Below, piece after piece: positions 36,638 through 49,889 of a stretch of DNA of 64,000 nucleotides. The DNA is taken from the NCBI RefSeq assembly GCF_007655135.1, contig NC_045127.1:37583538-37647537 (forward strand). Direction: 5' to 3'. The stretch comes from Punica granatum. Lineage: Eukaryota > Streptophyta > Magnoliopsida > Myrtales > Lythraceae. The translations under genes and the position numbers were made by a program. Under the pieces are notes generated by a model. It did not search any database and had not been told where the DNA came from. It worked only from the letters and a program-made list of their open reading frames with translations. Positions within the stretch are counted from its first letter, which is position 1; each line of letters starts with the position of its first letter.

Positions 36638-39600
36638 GTATCTATTTATGACTCAAAAGTCGAGGACCGGAGAGTTGCACGGCTCTAGGAGTAATGGATA
36701 CACCTAGTTGCTCAGCCATATGGTCTGAGGAACCAAATATTACGAGCTCGGGGGTTCTATTATGTGTAGGCTTATATCCCGCACGCCCTATCGGTTCTCT
36801 AGTTTGTTTGAGGCTTGTCGTTTTTAATTTATTTACAGCTTGATTAGGTTTCACTCACCTCACTCGTTTTGACATCGTAAATTCGAAGAAACAATCGATT
36901 CAGACTATGAGGTCGAAAGAGGAGCGGATCCTTAGGTCAAGGGATTGGTCCATCGTCCTCGCAGCTCAGCTAACTAGACCATGATGGTCGGTTCATCGTG
37001 TGGACCGTACCCGTGATGGTCTTGTGGTCCCGTTCGTCTTAGGGACCCATAAACCGACTCGATCGTTTTCAACTATCAAACTCCACGCTTACCGACCAAG
37101 ATCGTTACATAAATAAATGTAAAAATAAATGTCTCACAAATGTACTCTCAAATAATAAATACAAATTATAACAAATGGATCCCGGTTGACTTATGTTTGG
37201 CTAATATTCCGCTCGCACTCACCGTGAGTTTTGGAAAGACTGAAACTCAAATTAATGCGACGCGGGCTCATGAGAACCGGAGATTGAGTTCGACCGAACC
37301 AATGGGTCCCAAGAGGACAGAGTAGACCTCGAGATGTCTGCAGGATCAGTCGAACTCTCGGGTGATTATCTAACCCTGTTTCACGTATCTCGGCCTGAGT
37401 CATCTTTCGCTTGGATGCTACTAGGGTCGAAACAGTGACCCGAGACTAGACCCCATATCGCACTCGGGTCGCGCGCACTCAATATGTGGGGGGTGTTGGA
37501 CTCTATGATCGATGGTTTGGGTGTTGGATCCCGTTTGGATCATATCCATTGGGTTCGGGCTTGAACCGTCACAGAACATATAAAAACAGATAGAAACAGA
37601 TAAAACAGATAAAAATTGGTGAAAACAAATAAAAAAGACAATTGGTGTGAATTAATTGTCATGTTTAAGTGATTATCAGATTATGATTCGAGGTTGCTTG
37701 GCAGACATGTCTCTATCCTAAATAGACAAAAACAGAACAGATGCATGTGATGAGAATCGGCTATGGACCACATTGGAAGGGCATTTAGCATTCGACTTTG
37801 CTAAAAAAGGACTTGACAGACATGATGTTTGTTGTCAAGCCCTAAGTGTGCGGATTTCTTTAAACTTCTTATGTTTTGTATCACTGGCAAATTAGTAGAT
37901 TATGACAAAAGCGTGTTTTGCTGGAATCCTAAAACCTTGGGTTTGGCCCCACCCGTTTTCCCGTGCTAGATTATGTTGGATGGGTGATTCGTCCGATTTT
38001 TGTATTTTATGATAGATAAGCCCAATCTAAGCACAAACTTAGGAAAGTGGGAACGCGAAACACCACTGGGGTGCCAAAGTCTGTGCTCATGTCCCATGAG
38101 GGACCGGACAACCTTTCATGGGCGATCCCCGCTCGTGTCTCTCATTAACCTTTCCGAAGCGCCCCAATCTATGCTAGAATGAAAGAAACACTTTGATCGA
38201 ATAAAGAGGGCTTTGCAAATAAAACCTGTGCTTGCACGGGCTGCCCGTCTTTACCCATGACCCGGAGTGTTTCAATCACTCTAACTATAGGGTTGTCGGC
38301 AAATCATAAATAGATAATTTTGCCCTTGAAACGAAAAATCATTTTTGGAAAAATGAACTAAGTGATGCGGGCCACCTCGATTGATAACCGATGTCGATCA
38401 GTCCCTTGGATTCACTAGGGTCGTGTATAAACCCTGAGGGAGCCAGAAGATCGGTCAGTCTAACCGGAAGTGGTTTAAGAAGATTTGAGCTGCCTCAAAT
38501 CGAGCCCGAGCTCGAGTCAAGACATGCGAGTCCTTCCTAGATATCCGTGTTACATGGACCACAAGTCTCAATATTTGTAAAAAATTATTGGTTTGGAAAA
38601 GGGCACGATTAGTGGTTCATGATTTATTGACTCGATTACAAATTTAGCCGGCTCTTGCAACTCATTTACATGTTGAATGAGCTACTTAGCCGAGTGGATC
38701 GTCTCGATTATTACGCGTATGAGATGGATTAAATTAAATGAACTTGCCGAATGCTTGGAATTGTGGGTTTTGGGTCATCGGGTTGGCCACGGGTAGACCG
38801 CCGAATGAAATCCTAATTCCCGGTTGTCTTGAAATTAAAAAACTTATTTTAAGCCTAGTTTACAACATTAATCCAAATTCGTGTGAGGTCTTTATTGAAA
38901 ATGCACCAAAACACTTCAAAACACACGAACGTGGACATACAAAATCACAGCGTCTAATTACCAATTTTAAACTCGAGTGATCAATTAAACCGGTTTTGAT
39001 GTGTTTAGTCAATTTATTCCTTAAAGCCAAGTGAGCATGAATTTTAATTCATGTGGGTTCGTTCTCACTTCAAACAAATGATTTTAAGTCCGATCCTTTG
39101 AACATTGTGTTCGTGTTTGAGTTGGTTCTCATCACAACACGCTGATTTTAAGAAAAAGCTGAGTTTAATCATTAAATTGGTTCGTGCTATTTGGATCAAA
39201 ACACAACATCATCAACAAAATTACTGAATCATTTGATGAAATGAGTCTTAAGCATGCTATTAAATTCGAGATTTTATACTTTGTCCTAGGCTATGACAGG
39301 AGAGATCGTTTAAACCTCGAATTGCCCACAAATCGAGCCTCGAGCAAGATGAACGACGTCGTCACAGCCATGGAACTGAGGTAGCAGCAATGAGACAGTA
39401 ATAGCTAGGGAACTTCGGGAAGTCTAGGAGGCGAGGAGGAACAGTAGCTTAGCCCGTGGAACTCGGGGCTGTCCCGAATGCCGCCTCAACTTCTAGACCT
39501 TAGCTCGGTGAAGAAGGGCAGTAGCAAGAGAGCTCGGAAGGTGTCGATGTACCTGCTAGAAACACAAACAGAAAAGAAAAAGAAATGGGTACACACTGAA

Positions 39601-39899
39601 AAAGAACGAGAAATCGAGTGAAAGTGAAACGGAACAAGAGCAAAGGGGAAAAAGACTTAGCTTCGGGGCTCGGGGGTAGTGGCAGCTCAGCAGAGAGCTC
39701 GAAATGAGGCACACCACCATCACCCAGCAGCAGCAGCGGCAACCAGCAGGAGGAGGAAGGCCCGATGATCAAAAACAGAAGATGGTGATGCTCATCAAGG
39801 AGCTAGAGAGCTGCTGGTATTTGATCGAGCTAGCAGTGAGGAAGACGAAGTTGATAGAGGTGGCTGGAGGGGATCCTCCTATCTGTGAGCTGCGGGGAG

Positions 39900-39974
<75 letters not shown>

Positions 39975-41638
39975 AGTGGAGAATGGGGAATAATGATCGA
40001 TGGTGATGTTGCGGGCAAGAGATCATAAGAAAGCAAGGAAAAAGGGGGGAAAAAAAGGAAAAGAAACAGAGCTGAGGGAGATCCTGGTCTTGAGAGCTGA
40101 GAGTTGGTGAGCTGAGAGAGTGAGCCCGAGAGTGACCGAGAGCTGAGGTTCAAGAGCTCAGGATGTTGGTGATAGCTGCAGGATCTAAAGGGCTGCGAGA
40201 GAAAGAGAAGTGCAGATGTTTAATGGTCTGTGATGGATCCTGAGGTTGAAGGAAGCAAAGGATGAGGAAGTGTCGAAGGGTGCTGATCAGGAGCTAGGAT
40301 CCGCGAGAGGGAGAAAAGGAAAAATGAAAAAGAAGCATCCCCGATCCATCGCAGCTGATGGATTGATGGAATGGTGGATGATCAAATGTCCAGAGGAGGG
40401 GAGATGGATGGATGAACGATGGATTTTTGGTCATGTGGATCGGCCGGGATTAGATGAGCAGAAGGTTGGTAGAGTGGAGAGGGAGTAGTAGCAGTTGATG
40501 GGGGCGTGCAAGAGAATCCGAATGTAGAGTTTGTAGATGATGCCAGTCAGCTGATGGCTGCAGGAATGGTTGTCTGTTGTTGCAGATCAGAGGGGCTCGT
40601 GGTTGCAGGGGATGGATCGAAGTTAGCAGAACAACTTGCAGAGAAGACAAAAAAGAAAAGGAAAAGGAAAGAAAGAAAAGCAAGCCACCCGATCTCCAAT
40701 GGGTCGGCCAAGTTGGCCATTTGGTCGACCCTATGTCATGCTGTTCTTTTTTTAAAAAAATTACTAGTGCAGACGATCTTTCAGGCGAAATTCAATTTAT
40801 GGGGATCCGTCGATAATTTCAGAATGAAAATTTCGAAATTAAAAAATTCGAAAAATAATCGGCTTCATCAGAATTTCAATTTGCATCGACGGGGATTGAA
40901 TCACTATAAAAATCGACATCGAACCTTCAACACATGTTAATCGTAATTGCTTGATTATTTTCGAAATTCCTATCTTTTCAATTAGATATCCGAAAAATGT
41001 ACCGGAACCATCGTTACGTTCAGAAAAATTCAAGAATCGGTATTATATAGAAAAATATTTTTGGTCTCAAGTATCGTCCTGAATTTAAAAATCAAAATTA
41101 ATGCACGTGAGGCTTGAAATTCTCGCATTTTCAACCGGATATCCGAAAAATAATCCGGTATCACCATTGCTCTCAGAGAAATTCGAGAATCAATATTATG
41201 CAGAGAAACATTTTTCGGCCTTGACTATTGTTCTGAATTTTGAAAATTGAGATTGATGCACGTAAAATCCAAAAACGTCTCGTAGAGTATTTTTTTTCTG
41301 AAAATATAAAATTAGAGTTAAATTAAAGGAATGTCCCGATTTCTAAAGCCGTGAATGCTCGAGCAATTAGTCAAAAATTACTTCGCTCCAATGGGTGAGG
41401 GAAATGTCAAATTTGCCCCTCCTTCTCATGATCACGCTTGCTTGTCGATTTCGAATTCTCCTCATGCTGCGATCCTCTGCGTATCGCTCCCGGGACCGTC
41501 CGATTCACATGGCTGACCCCACTATGAATAATAATCTGAGGCTTGACCGAGCTATCTTCTATTGGAGCTCGGGTTTCAGTTGGGATTTGCAATCCATGCC
41601 CTCTGTAGGAGCTGGTAGACCAAAACAGGGTGTTGAGA
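36638..41638 (-). repeat. Reverse-oriented Tat/Ogre LTR E, near full length
   Basis: On the minus strand it starts TCTCAACACCCTGTTTTGG at 41638 (expected TGTC..., second base changed) and shares a degraded ctcagattattattcat block with copy B. Its 3' half matches the reverse fragment at 6837-8945 and copy A (for example gcgggccacctcg near 38369 and ccgctcgcactcaccgtgag near 37210). Total about 5.0 kb. Contains a GA microsatellite. Open frames inside are chance or low complexity. Confidence 0.6.
39904..39973. repeat. GA dinucleotide microsatellite
   Basis: About 35 uninterrupted GA units inside LTR E. It creates Arg-Glu and Ser-Leu low-complexity open frames on the two strands that are not genes. 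Confidence 0.98.
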
Positions 41639-41835
41639 GCAGTTGACGCAAATTCAACTAATCAATGACTCAATGACGCTGGTAAGCTGCGAAAAGATAG
41701 AGTGTGAAAGGGAAGCTGAGAGGAACATTTACGCCGGTGGGTCTGGTTATAAACATAAAACCCCATTCGACTCCCAGAACTGATTGGTTCAGTTAATTGG
41801 AAAAGTAAAAGCCGGTGGCTTGGACATTATCGCTT

Positions 41836-42082
41836 CGTTTGGTTTCGGAGTCGCGATTTAAAATTTTAACTTTAATTTTAACTCAATACACTACACAACA
41901 AAACATATTTTTCTAAAGTCAAATTGGTGGGTCCCATATATTATTCAATGTACAATCTCATACACTACCCAATATACTACACAACAAAATTAGTGGGGTC
42001 CACAGTCCCTACATTTTTTTTGTCTTTTTCCACAATCAAAATCAAAGTTACAAATTCAAAACTTTAACTCTGAAATCAAACG
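41836..42082. mobile_element. MITE, CGTTTGG family, copy 1
   Basis: Terminal inverted repeats CGTTTGGTTTCGGAGT and, on the other strand, CGTTTGATTTCAGAGT enclose about 247 bp with taactcaatacactacacaac and similar A/C-rich strings. Two related copies lie at 49332-49505 and about 49530-49783. The target duplication was not resolved, so the superfamily is open. Confidence 0.6.
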
Positions 42083-42580
42083 TAATGTATATGTGACATG
42101 ATATGAGTGGTCCACGTCATAAAATGAAATAGGGGACGTAATAAAAAGAAGGGATAAAAACTACTTTTACAAAAACATGAAGGACCAAAAAATAAAGTGT
42201 TGTATCATACCACTCAAAAGGAATTCCATTGTAGAATTTGCCATTTTATATGGTATAGGCCATAATTTTTCATCTTTAGGATTTCAATTTGGCATGCAAG
42301 GAATGACCTATAGTGCGTGTTTATTTTGCGAAAGAACGATATGCCTGTCATTATAGCCTCACGTGCTAAAATGAATCCATCCGTAACTACTTTTATAATA
42401 ATCATGGTTTAATAGCTTTTACCAATAATGAATAGCTTAAGGTTTTTAAGATTATTGTTGAAAATATATTAAATATATTAATGCTTATAATTCTGTTGCA
42501 CATTTTATAATAGGAATTAATAATTTGACATTGTGATCTTAAAATGTTTTAATAATTTGATTTTTAGGCTAATATCAGGA
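42083..42580. other. AT-rich spacer, nothing recognised
   Basis: No gene or terminal structure recognised. Confidence 0.5.
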
Positions 42581-43045
42581 TCTATTATCTATAATACTTA
42601 TACTGGAGAACCTCTTAGCGTTGTAATTTTCAACTTTTAAAAGTACATTAGCAAAGTATTTGCAATTAATAGTAACCATCTTATTAGAGATATTATAGTG
42701 ATTTTGCAAGAAAAACTACTCCTATTTTCCTTCTACCACTCGCTTTCTCCTCATTTCCCCGCCACTCTTTTACCTTCTCTCCCTTTCAATCTCACTCCAC
42801 TCTCCTCCTCATTTCTCTCTCCCCCCTTCCCTTCAGCAAACATCTGTCTTTTTTACAATGAAAAATTATTTATTATTTAAATTTCTAAATATTAAAATTG
42901 CTAAATATCATGTCCGATCTATTTAGATTTCTTCTTTTACTTAAACTTATATGGTAAACTAAAGTTTATTTTAGTAATTTTTTTGCATAGTATTTTATTA
43001 ATTCAAGTTGTATAACTCCCGCTCATAACACGGATATGCGTCTAG
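42581..43045 (+). mobile_element. Helitron-like element, 465 bp, non-autonomous
   Basis: It begins TCTATTATCTATAATACTTA after an A and ends with CTAG before a T, as Helitrons insert between A and T. Just before the end, cccgctcataacacgg can form the short 3' hairpin typical of plant Helitrons. It contains a pyrimidine-rich stretch (about 42717-42835) and no coding capacity. Confidence 0.6.
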
Positions 43046-43514
43046 TGATATTTACTATCACTAATAACTTGATATCAAAATTTAAGAAAATCTTTCAAAC
43101 AAATTTTTTGATTGATTGTTTTCCCCTTTTCCCAAAATCAGATAAAAATTGTTGCATCATTTCAGATGTAAATTTTACGTTTTGATACTAGTTAATTTAT
43201 GTTTTGTAATTTTCATAATAAAAGTTATAATATTAGGAGGAGTTATTAATAATTTTGAAATCTCAAACAATATCTAAAATATCGTAATGATTTTAGAATC
43301 TTCCAGTTCCTTTATATATTCTCATTTCTTCTATGATGTGTTAGCCCATGACGAAACCTAATTAATATTTTGTTGATTTTTTCTCCTTTTATATATTTGT
43401 TTCTTTATTTTAGATACGTTACATAATTAAGACTGTATATACTGATTTTAGTTAAGTTATTATGAATCTTATGATATATTATATTATTGATAAGAGTTGT
43501 AAATATATATCAGA
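43046..43514. other. AT-rich spacer, nothing recognised
   Basis: Very A+T-rich, no gene or repeat boundary seen. Confidence 0.5.
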
Positions 43515-44386
43515 CTAGTTTTTTTATCATATGTGTTGCATGGGTTCATTTTCATTTATCTCTATATCATTTATTATTGCAATTATCTGCATTTTGAAAC
43601 ACCAATTCTCTTTTTTTTTTTAAATAATTTTTAATTTATTTTTCAAATAACAATCTTCAATAGTTTTTTTCTTATAAATTAGAGTAAGTTGATGATTCTA
43701 ATAATAATTTAAAATGAATTATTTCAATTAATTTGTATCTCATTTTTAAATTAATTGTTAATATTGATCTATCGCATATATTAATTTTTAGGGTAACCAT
43801 TTGTTTCGTCCATTTCAAAATATTGTTTAGGAGATCCGTATTTTTAAGTTTTATTTTTATTTTATTTATGAGCTTAAGTTCATAACGCTATGTCATATAT
43901 TTTTCTTTTATAAGATCATAATTTTTTTTTATAAATTATATATATAATTGATCAATTGATTAATTTCTGTGTAGTTTTATATCATTTGCATTGTGTATAT
44001 ATATATATATATATGTTCATCTTAATACACACATGTATATATCATATCTTACAATAATTAGCCTAATTTTTGAAAAATATATATACTTTTTAACAAAGTA
44101 AAATATTTTCAGTACCAATTTTATGTTTCATACGATAATCGTTGTATATTACATGTTTACACAAATTTGAATATATATTTTTTAAATATAATATTTTATG
44201 ATATCCTTATTTCAAATATTTTATTTTTGTTTTTATATTACAATGAGTTCATATATAATAATAAGAAATGACATGAAATATATGAATCATTTCAAGAATC
44301 TTTTAAATAAATTATTTTAATAATTTTGTTTTATAAATGAAGAAGCATTGCATGATGTAGGAGTCAATTTTACTTATATATGTGGA
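43515..44386 (-). mobile_element. Helitron-like element, reverse strand, 872 bp
   Basis: On the minus strand it starts TCCACATATATAAGTAAAAT and continues TGACTCCTA, closely matching the start of the element at 54883. It ends with a hairpin-like cccatgcaacacatatg stretch and CTAG, followed by T. Flanks are A and T in the correct orientation. AT-rich, with TA and poly-T runs, no coding capacity. Confidence 0.6.
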
Positions 44387-44433
44387 TTAAAGTCTCAGTC
44401 AACATCTAAGATATATAAATGAATTATTCAATG

Positions 44434-44575
44434 TGGGTTAGTTCAAGTGGTTCATGTTTATTCTCTTAAGTAATGTCTTAGTTTTGAGTCTTTTGAATGG
44501 ATAAAGATTACACTGGGAGAATTTTACCCCTAGTGGACCGATTTAGCCAGGATCCATTGAGAATAAAATATATTA
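44434..44575 (+). mobile_element. SINE-like element, family 2
   Basis: GGTTAGTTCAAGTGG fits a tRNA A-box, and about 55 bp on, TTTTGAGTC is a degraded B-box. The middle (gaatgga(t/g)aaag and gagagaattt/gagagttttagc-like blocks) matches the minus strand at 58940-59094. A 96-codon open frame starting at 44497 overlaps it and has no recognisable product. Confidence 0.5.
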
Positions 44576-46082
44576 ACGAACTTAATATAAAATCTTCGGG
44601 CAACTCGACCCAACAACCCCACCGCCCTCCCACCCTCGCTTTCCCTCTCCAATGTGACTTCACTCTAGATCACCGAGGTGCCAGATACCTCGATGGGCCA
44701 CCTATGGGAGGCCAATTGTTGGTAGGAGAGTCCCACAACCGGGACTATCCCCCCTCTCTCCCTCCAAAATTTGGGAAGTGGTCCTAGCGATGGGGGTTCC
44801 TCACTGGTAACTGTCTCTGTAAAATGTGGGTGGTGAATGTTATGTTTTGAAAGGAGGACGTGTTGTCGTTACGTGAAACTAAAAAGCTAGCTGGTGGAAT
44901 TCAGCGTTTCATAATATATCAATAAAAATGATGCAAATTCTTGTAGTGACCCGACCATACGGTATACATTAAAATAATATAATTTGAGATACTATTTGTA
45001 TAATTTAAAAATAAATATTAGTTATCACATAAGGGCAAAATTTATATATTTTTTATTTTCCAATGATGATATATTATTAAATACCTTTTATTTTTAGACT
45101 TACGAGTAACATTAAATAAAACAAATATTGATATGTATAAATAAATACAAATTGATAGAAAATATTCTTAGAAGTAGGTCTTTTGTCCAAGAATTAACAA
45201 ACTCACCTATTAGAAACATGTGAGAGATTGTTCTCTTATATAACTAAAATTGGCATATTATAATAAAAATGGAAAGAAAAAGAGTGAAAAGTAATTGAGC
45301 GATGCATTTTAAAGATGCTTTTATTTGTGTAATATATATAAATATATATAATTTTTTTATTTTATTGTCGTTATACATCGTATGTTATATGAAACATCGA
45401 TTAATTTATTAAAAGCGATTACAGGAGTAAGTTGTATTTTGGTTTTAGGTAACTTTGAACAATGACAGCGATTTGAGATGAACCTTTAGAATCAATTACT
45501 TATCAAGAATCATTATCGGAGAAAGTTTCGGTAACATGGTTTGGGATAACCAGATCGATAACATGGTCGGAGACAAATGTTTAGTATCAATTTAAATTTA
45601 TTAAGAATTATGAAAAGAGTGAAGTTGAAATTATAAAAAGTCGAGAAACAATCTATTGGGCCCCATACTTTAATATTAGTTATTATCTTAACCAAAATTT
45701 TGAAACCTATAACAATTTTCCCGCTTGCGCTCATCAGTATTGTAGGCAACCAAGCACGCTCTAACTTGCTCGTGTAGTTGATAGCAGCGTTCCCTCTTTG
45801 ATCCCAACAGTCCAAGTAGCTTGGTCCCAATAAAGATTTGAAACAGGACAGTACCTCAAGATTGAAGATCGCATCAAATCTCATAAACTACTCAGAATCC
45901 TAGGAACTTAGACCCTGCAAGGATCGTGAGGTTCATAAAGATACAGATTTGTGGATTGCTGTATACCTCTTTGTATATTTTTGGGCTCATTGTGCAGATC
46001 GATGCCTGTATAGCTCAATTATATATGTAGGTTAGGAGGTATGCCCACTAAAGAGGAGCATGGGGGCAATTGGCCTACCTAT
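44576..46082. other. AT-rich intergenic stretch, no gene seen
   Basis: No protein family, terminal repeat or RNA motif recognised. An open frame of 123 codons on the minus strand (45513-45884) has low-complexity composition and no recognised domain. Confidence 0.5.
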
Positions 46083-46085
46083 AGA
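46083..46085 (+). repeat. CACTA target duplication (AGA, left)
   Basis: Matches AGA at 50265-50267. Confidence 0.75.
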
Positions 46086-46109
46086 CACTACAAGAAATTG
46101 ACCCTTTCG

Positions 46110-46360
46110 CGACATTTTTTGGGCGACGTTTGCAAAAACGTCGGGAAAAAATTTGTGTGGTGGACTTTAGGCGATGCTTTCACAAAACGTTGCGTAAGTT
46201 TACCTACGCCGACGCTTAATGAAGCGTTACCATTATTTCTTTTGAAATTGAAAATACCTTGGGCGACGCTTGAAAGCATCGGCCAAGGGCTAAATGGACA
46301 ATTGTCGCCGAAGGGGTCCCTGGGTCGATGTTTACAAGCATCGCCGAAAGCCTTAAATTT
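46110..46360. repeat. CACTA left subterminal repeats
   Basis: Recurring GCGACGCTT/aagcgtcg-like motifs (gggcgacgtttgcaaaaacg, cgacgcttaatgaagcg, gggcgacgcttgaaagcat, gatgtttacaagcatcgcc), many of them small palindromes. Confidence 0.75.
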
Positions 46361-46387
46361 TTTTTAAAAAAAAAGTTATGAGGGAAA

Positions 46388-47460
46388 TTTCCTGCCAAGC
46401 CAAAATTTTGAAATCCAATCAAATGCATACTGGCAATGCGCCGTCAACATGCTGACAGATTGTGTTCAGTATATATATATATATATATATATATGACTAG
46501 GTTGACTTTCACTCTTCACAGGTTTTAAAGTATGATCAACTGAATTCATAATGGTTAATCTACCAAGGCTAATTCATACATGGCAGCTTGTACCATATGA
46601 TCTATTATAGATCTTGATCAAATTCGATATGCGCACAATCAACCTGTCAACTTGATAGAAGCTAGCTGATATTGTAGATATTGATAAAATTTTGATTTTA
46701 TTAATAGTCTGATAACTTGCTAATAATTTTTATCATAAGATAAAAGGTGTGATAACTTTCTAATTATAACTATGTATTCGATCCCCATATATCGAACAAA
46801 TTTAAGTCGAGTTTGGGTTTGAGAGATTGAAAATTACACATGAGCAGACTCACTCAATTGATCTCCTGGATATGAATTCGATCCTGTTTGTTAAGGAGTG
46901 TATCGAACCATATGATCTCTTATTTATTTCATGCTTGTTAACTTTGAAGTCAAAATTTTAAAATCCAATTAAATTCATATTGACAACTCGTTGTGAACAA
47001 GTTGACAATATATATAAATAAATATGGGGATTAGGTTGAGATTCAAATGACTTCACAATGCTTAAATTTGTCGACGCTAATTCATACATAAAAGCTTGCC
47101 CCTTATGATAAATTTTAGATATTGATTGAATTCCATATGCGCACAATTAATATGTCAACTTGTTAAAAGCTAGTTGACATTGTGGGTATTGATCAAAAAT
47201 TGATTTAATTAATAGCCCGATAACTTGCTAATAATTACTTTCATAATAAGATAAAACGATAACTTCCTAATTTATAACCAAGCATTTGATTCCGATATAT
47301 CGAACCAATTAAAGTTGAGTTTGGGTTTGAGACATTGAAAATCACACGCAAGCGGGCTCTCTCAATTAATCACCTTGATATGAATTCAAACGTGTTTCTT
47401 AAGGAGAGGATGGAGCCCTCTAATCTCTTACCCATTTCATGCTCGTTAACTTTGAAATTT
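46388..47460 (+). repeat. Two direct repeats of about 510-560 bp inside the CACTA element
   Basis: Landmarks occur twice in the same order: aaaattttgaaatccaat / aaaattttaaaatccaat (46400 and 46951), gctaattcatacat (46569 and 47078), gataacttgctaataat (46710 and 47219) and atatatcgaac (46787 and 47297). Confidence 0.75.
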
Positions 47461-48440
47461 TCAATCTCGATATATTGAACAAATTAAAACCAAGTTTGGT
47501 TTCGAGACATTGAAAATCACACAAGAGCAAACTAACTCGGTTAATCCCCTGGATACAAATTCGGCCGTGTTTATTAAAAAGGGAAATCAGGCCCTTTGTG
47601 TTGAGGATATTAATCCCATATAGAAAAGATGAATCAAAATCCATTAGTTTATATGAGACTTGGGTACCACCACTTATCAGCTTGAGCTTTTAAGTGGATA
47701 TGGGCTTAGGTCCGTATAAACTCAATGTAAATTTAATACTTTGATCTCTTACACATTTTATGCCCGTTTATAACTTTGAAAATTGCAATCCCGATATATT
47801 TAACAAACTAAAACCGAGTTTGGGTTCGGCAATGAAAATCACATATGAGCAATCTCACTCGACTAATTTTCTTGACATGAATTCCATCGTTTTTATTAAG
47901 GAGTGGGTCGAGCCCTCTAATCTCTTGCACATTTCATGTTTGTTAAGTTTGAAATATTTTATCCCCATATATTGAACCAATTAAAATCGAATTTGGCTTG
48001 AGCGAACTCACTCGACTAATCCCCTTAATATGAATTTGACTATATTTATAAAGGACAGGATCGAGCCCCCTAATTTCTTACACATTTCATGCTCACTAAT
48101 TTGAAATTTTCAATCCCGATATAGTGAACTAATCGAAAATCTATTTTAGATTTGAGACATTGAAATCACATACGAGCAATCTCACCCAATCAATCCCATT
48201 GATACGAATTCGACTATAATTATTAAGGACGGAATCTGACCCTTTAACCTCTTACATATTTTATACTCATTACCTTTGAAATTTTTTATTCCGATATGCA
48301 TTGAACCAATTAAAATCGATTTTTGATTTGAGACATTAAAATCACACACAAGTGAACTCACCCGATTAATCCCCTTAATATGGAATTCAACCGTGTTTAT
48401 TAAGGATGAGATTGAGCCCCTATGGTACATGTTTCATGCT
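46779..48440 (+). repeat. Degenerate tandem array (about 155-180 bp units) inside the CACTA element
   Basis: Units carry, in order, a cccgatatattgaacc-like start, gtttgggtttgagacattg, a cacacgagcaaactcactcg-like block, attaatccccttgatatgaat, tttattaagga and tttcatgctcgttaac. Unit ends fall near 47440, 47757, 47934, 48090, 48265 and 48430. Sequence drift between units is high. Confidence 0.7.
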
Positions 48441-49331
48441 TGTTAGCTTGTTGCCAGCTAGTTGATAGTGTGTGAATTGATCAAAATTTTCAACAATCAC
48501 CATTCTGACAGCTTGTTAAGAGCTTGTTGCCAACTATTGCAATGAAACACAGGTGGCAAGTTTTCGCCCATCACACAGCGAAAATTTCAAACACCAAATT
48601 GGCTGAAAAGTTCAAAAATCAAAGTAGGTCTTCTCTTATATCTCTCACTTTCCCTTTCCTGTTCATATATTCTCTCTTTATACTCCTCTCTCATTTTCTT
48701 TGCTCCACTTCTGATCTGGAAAGGGAAGTTTGGCCAACCCCTGTTCATCGAAGTGGCAGTCGTCTTACATCACCATCAACACCGACAATGAGAAGAGTTG
48801 CCGCTCATCCTTCTCTGACACCTTCGGAATGTCATTGGGGGAGTTTAGGGTTGCTAGCTCAAGGGTAGGGAGGAGAAATCACGGGATGTCCTTCGGCATC
48901 TGGTGAGTCATTTCCCTAAAGCTCGCTCTGGTGGATCCTCCTTACAGTCTCTATGTCGCCCTAATGGCTCCTCTCTATCTCTCTAGTATCGATTGAGCAC
49001 GCCCTAGTGGCTACTGCTCTTAAGACTCTTCTCCTATGGCGTTGCGTGGTAATTTTCAAATCATAGTAGCTAAGTGATCCTTCTCTCTTTCTCTTTCACT
49101 TCATATATGTGTGTTTTCGTCTCTTTGAGGAGGAAGAGGAGGAGGATGATGATATTGGAAGAGTAGTGGGATTGTGGTATTCATCTTGATCTTCGTCTTC
49201 GTCTTTGTCTTTGTTTTCGTCTTCGTCTTCATCTTCATTTTTGTCTTCGTCATTCTATCAACGAGCTATCAGCTTGTTATCAGTAATAAACAGTTTTTAG
49301 GGATTTAAGGTTTTTAGGGATTTTAGATGCC

Positions 49332-49505
49332 CGTTTGTTTTCAAGGTTACAATCACAAAAACTTTAACTTTAACTTTAACTCAACCCACTACACAACAAA
49401 AATACACATTTTCCAAGTCAACTTTAACTTTAACTCAACACACTATACAACATTTGTCCTTTTCCACAATCAAAATCAAAGTTATTTTAATTCTGAAACC
49501 AAACG
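49332..49505. mobile_element. MITE, CGTTTGG family, copy 2 (inside CACTA)
   Basis: Ends CGTTTGTTTTCAAGG and, inverted, CGTTTGGTTTCAGAA. The interior repeats ctttaactttaactcaac(c/a)cactac and shares ttccacaatcaaaatcaaag with copy 1. Confidence 0.6.
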
Positions 49506-49529
49506 CCTCATAGGGATCTTGAGTTTTGG

Positions 49530-49783
49530 GGTTTCGTAATTAGATTTTAAAATTTTAACTCTAACTTGAACTCTACTCACTACACAAAAAAAAAACTCTT
49601 CAAAGTAAAAAAGGTGGGCCCCATATATAAACTCACCTACAACTCTATTATACTCAATTCAATTTTTAATACTAAATTCTCTGAACTATTCATTACTTTT
49701 TCACACTTTTTCTCATAATTCAACAATACAATCATTACAACCCAATTAAAATCAAAACTCAACTTAACTCTAAAACCAAACAC
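49530..49783. mobile_element. MITE, CGTTTGG family, copy 3 (inside CACTA, diverged)
   Basis: Right end inverted reads GTGTTTGGTTTTAGAGTTAAG; the left end is poorly preserved. The interior has taaaattttaactctaac and ggtgggccccatatat, matching ggtgggtcccatatat in copy 1. Confidence 0.45.
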
Positions 49784-49889
49784 ACTATTAGAGTTTTACG
49801 ATTTACGATTTTAGAGATTTTGGATTTTAGGGTTTTGGGTAAATGTTTACAACGAGTTGCCTTTTTTTTTTTTTTAATTTCGACTGCCC

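Noticed and set aside
39704..40153. Open frames rich in Arg-Glu and Ser-Leu on both strands
   Set aside because: They are translations of the GA microsatellite.
44497..44787. 96-codon open frame
   Set aside because: It overlaps a SINE-like copy and a Pro-rich low-complexity stretch; no protein family recognised.
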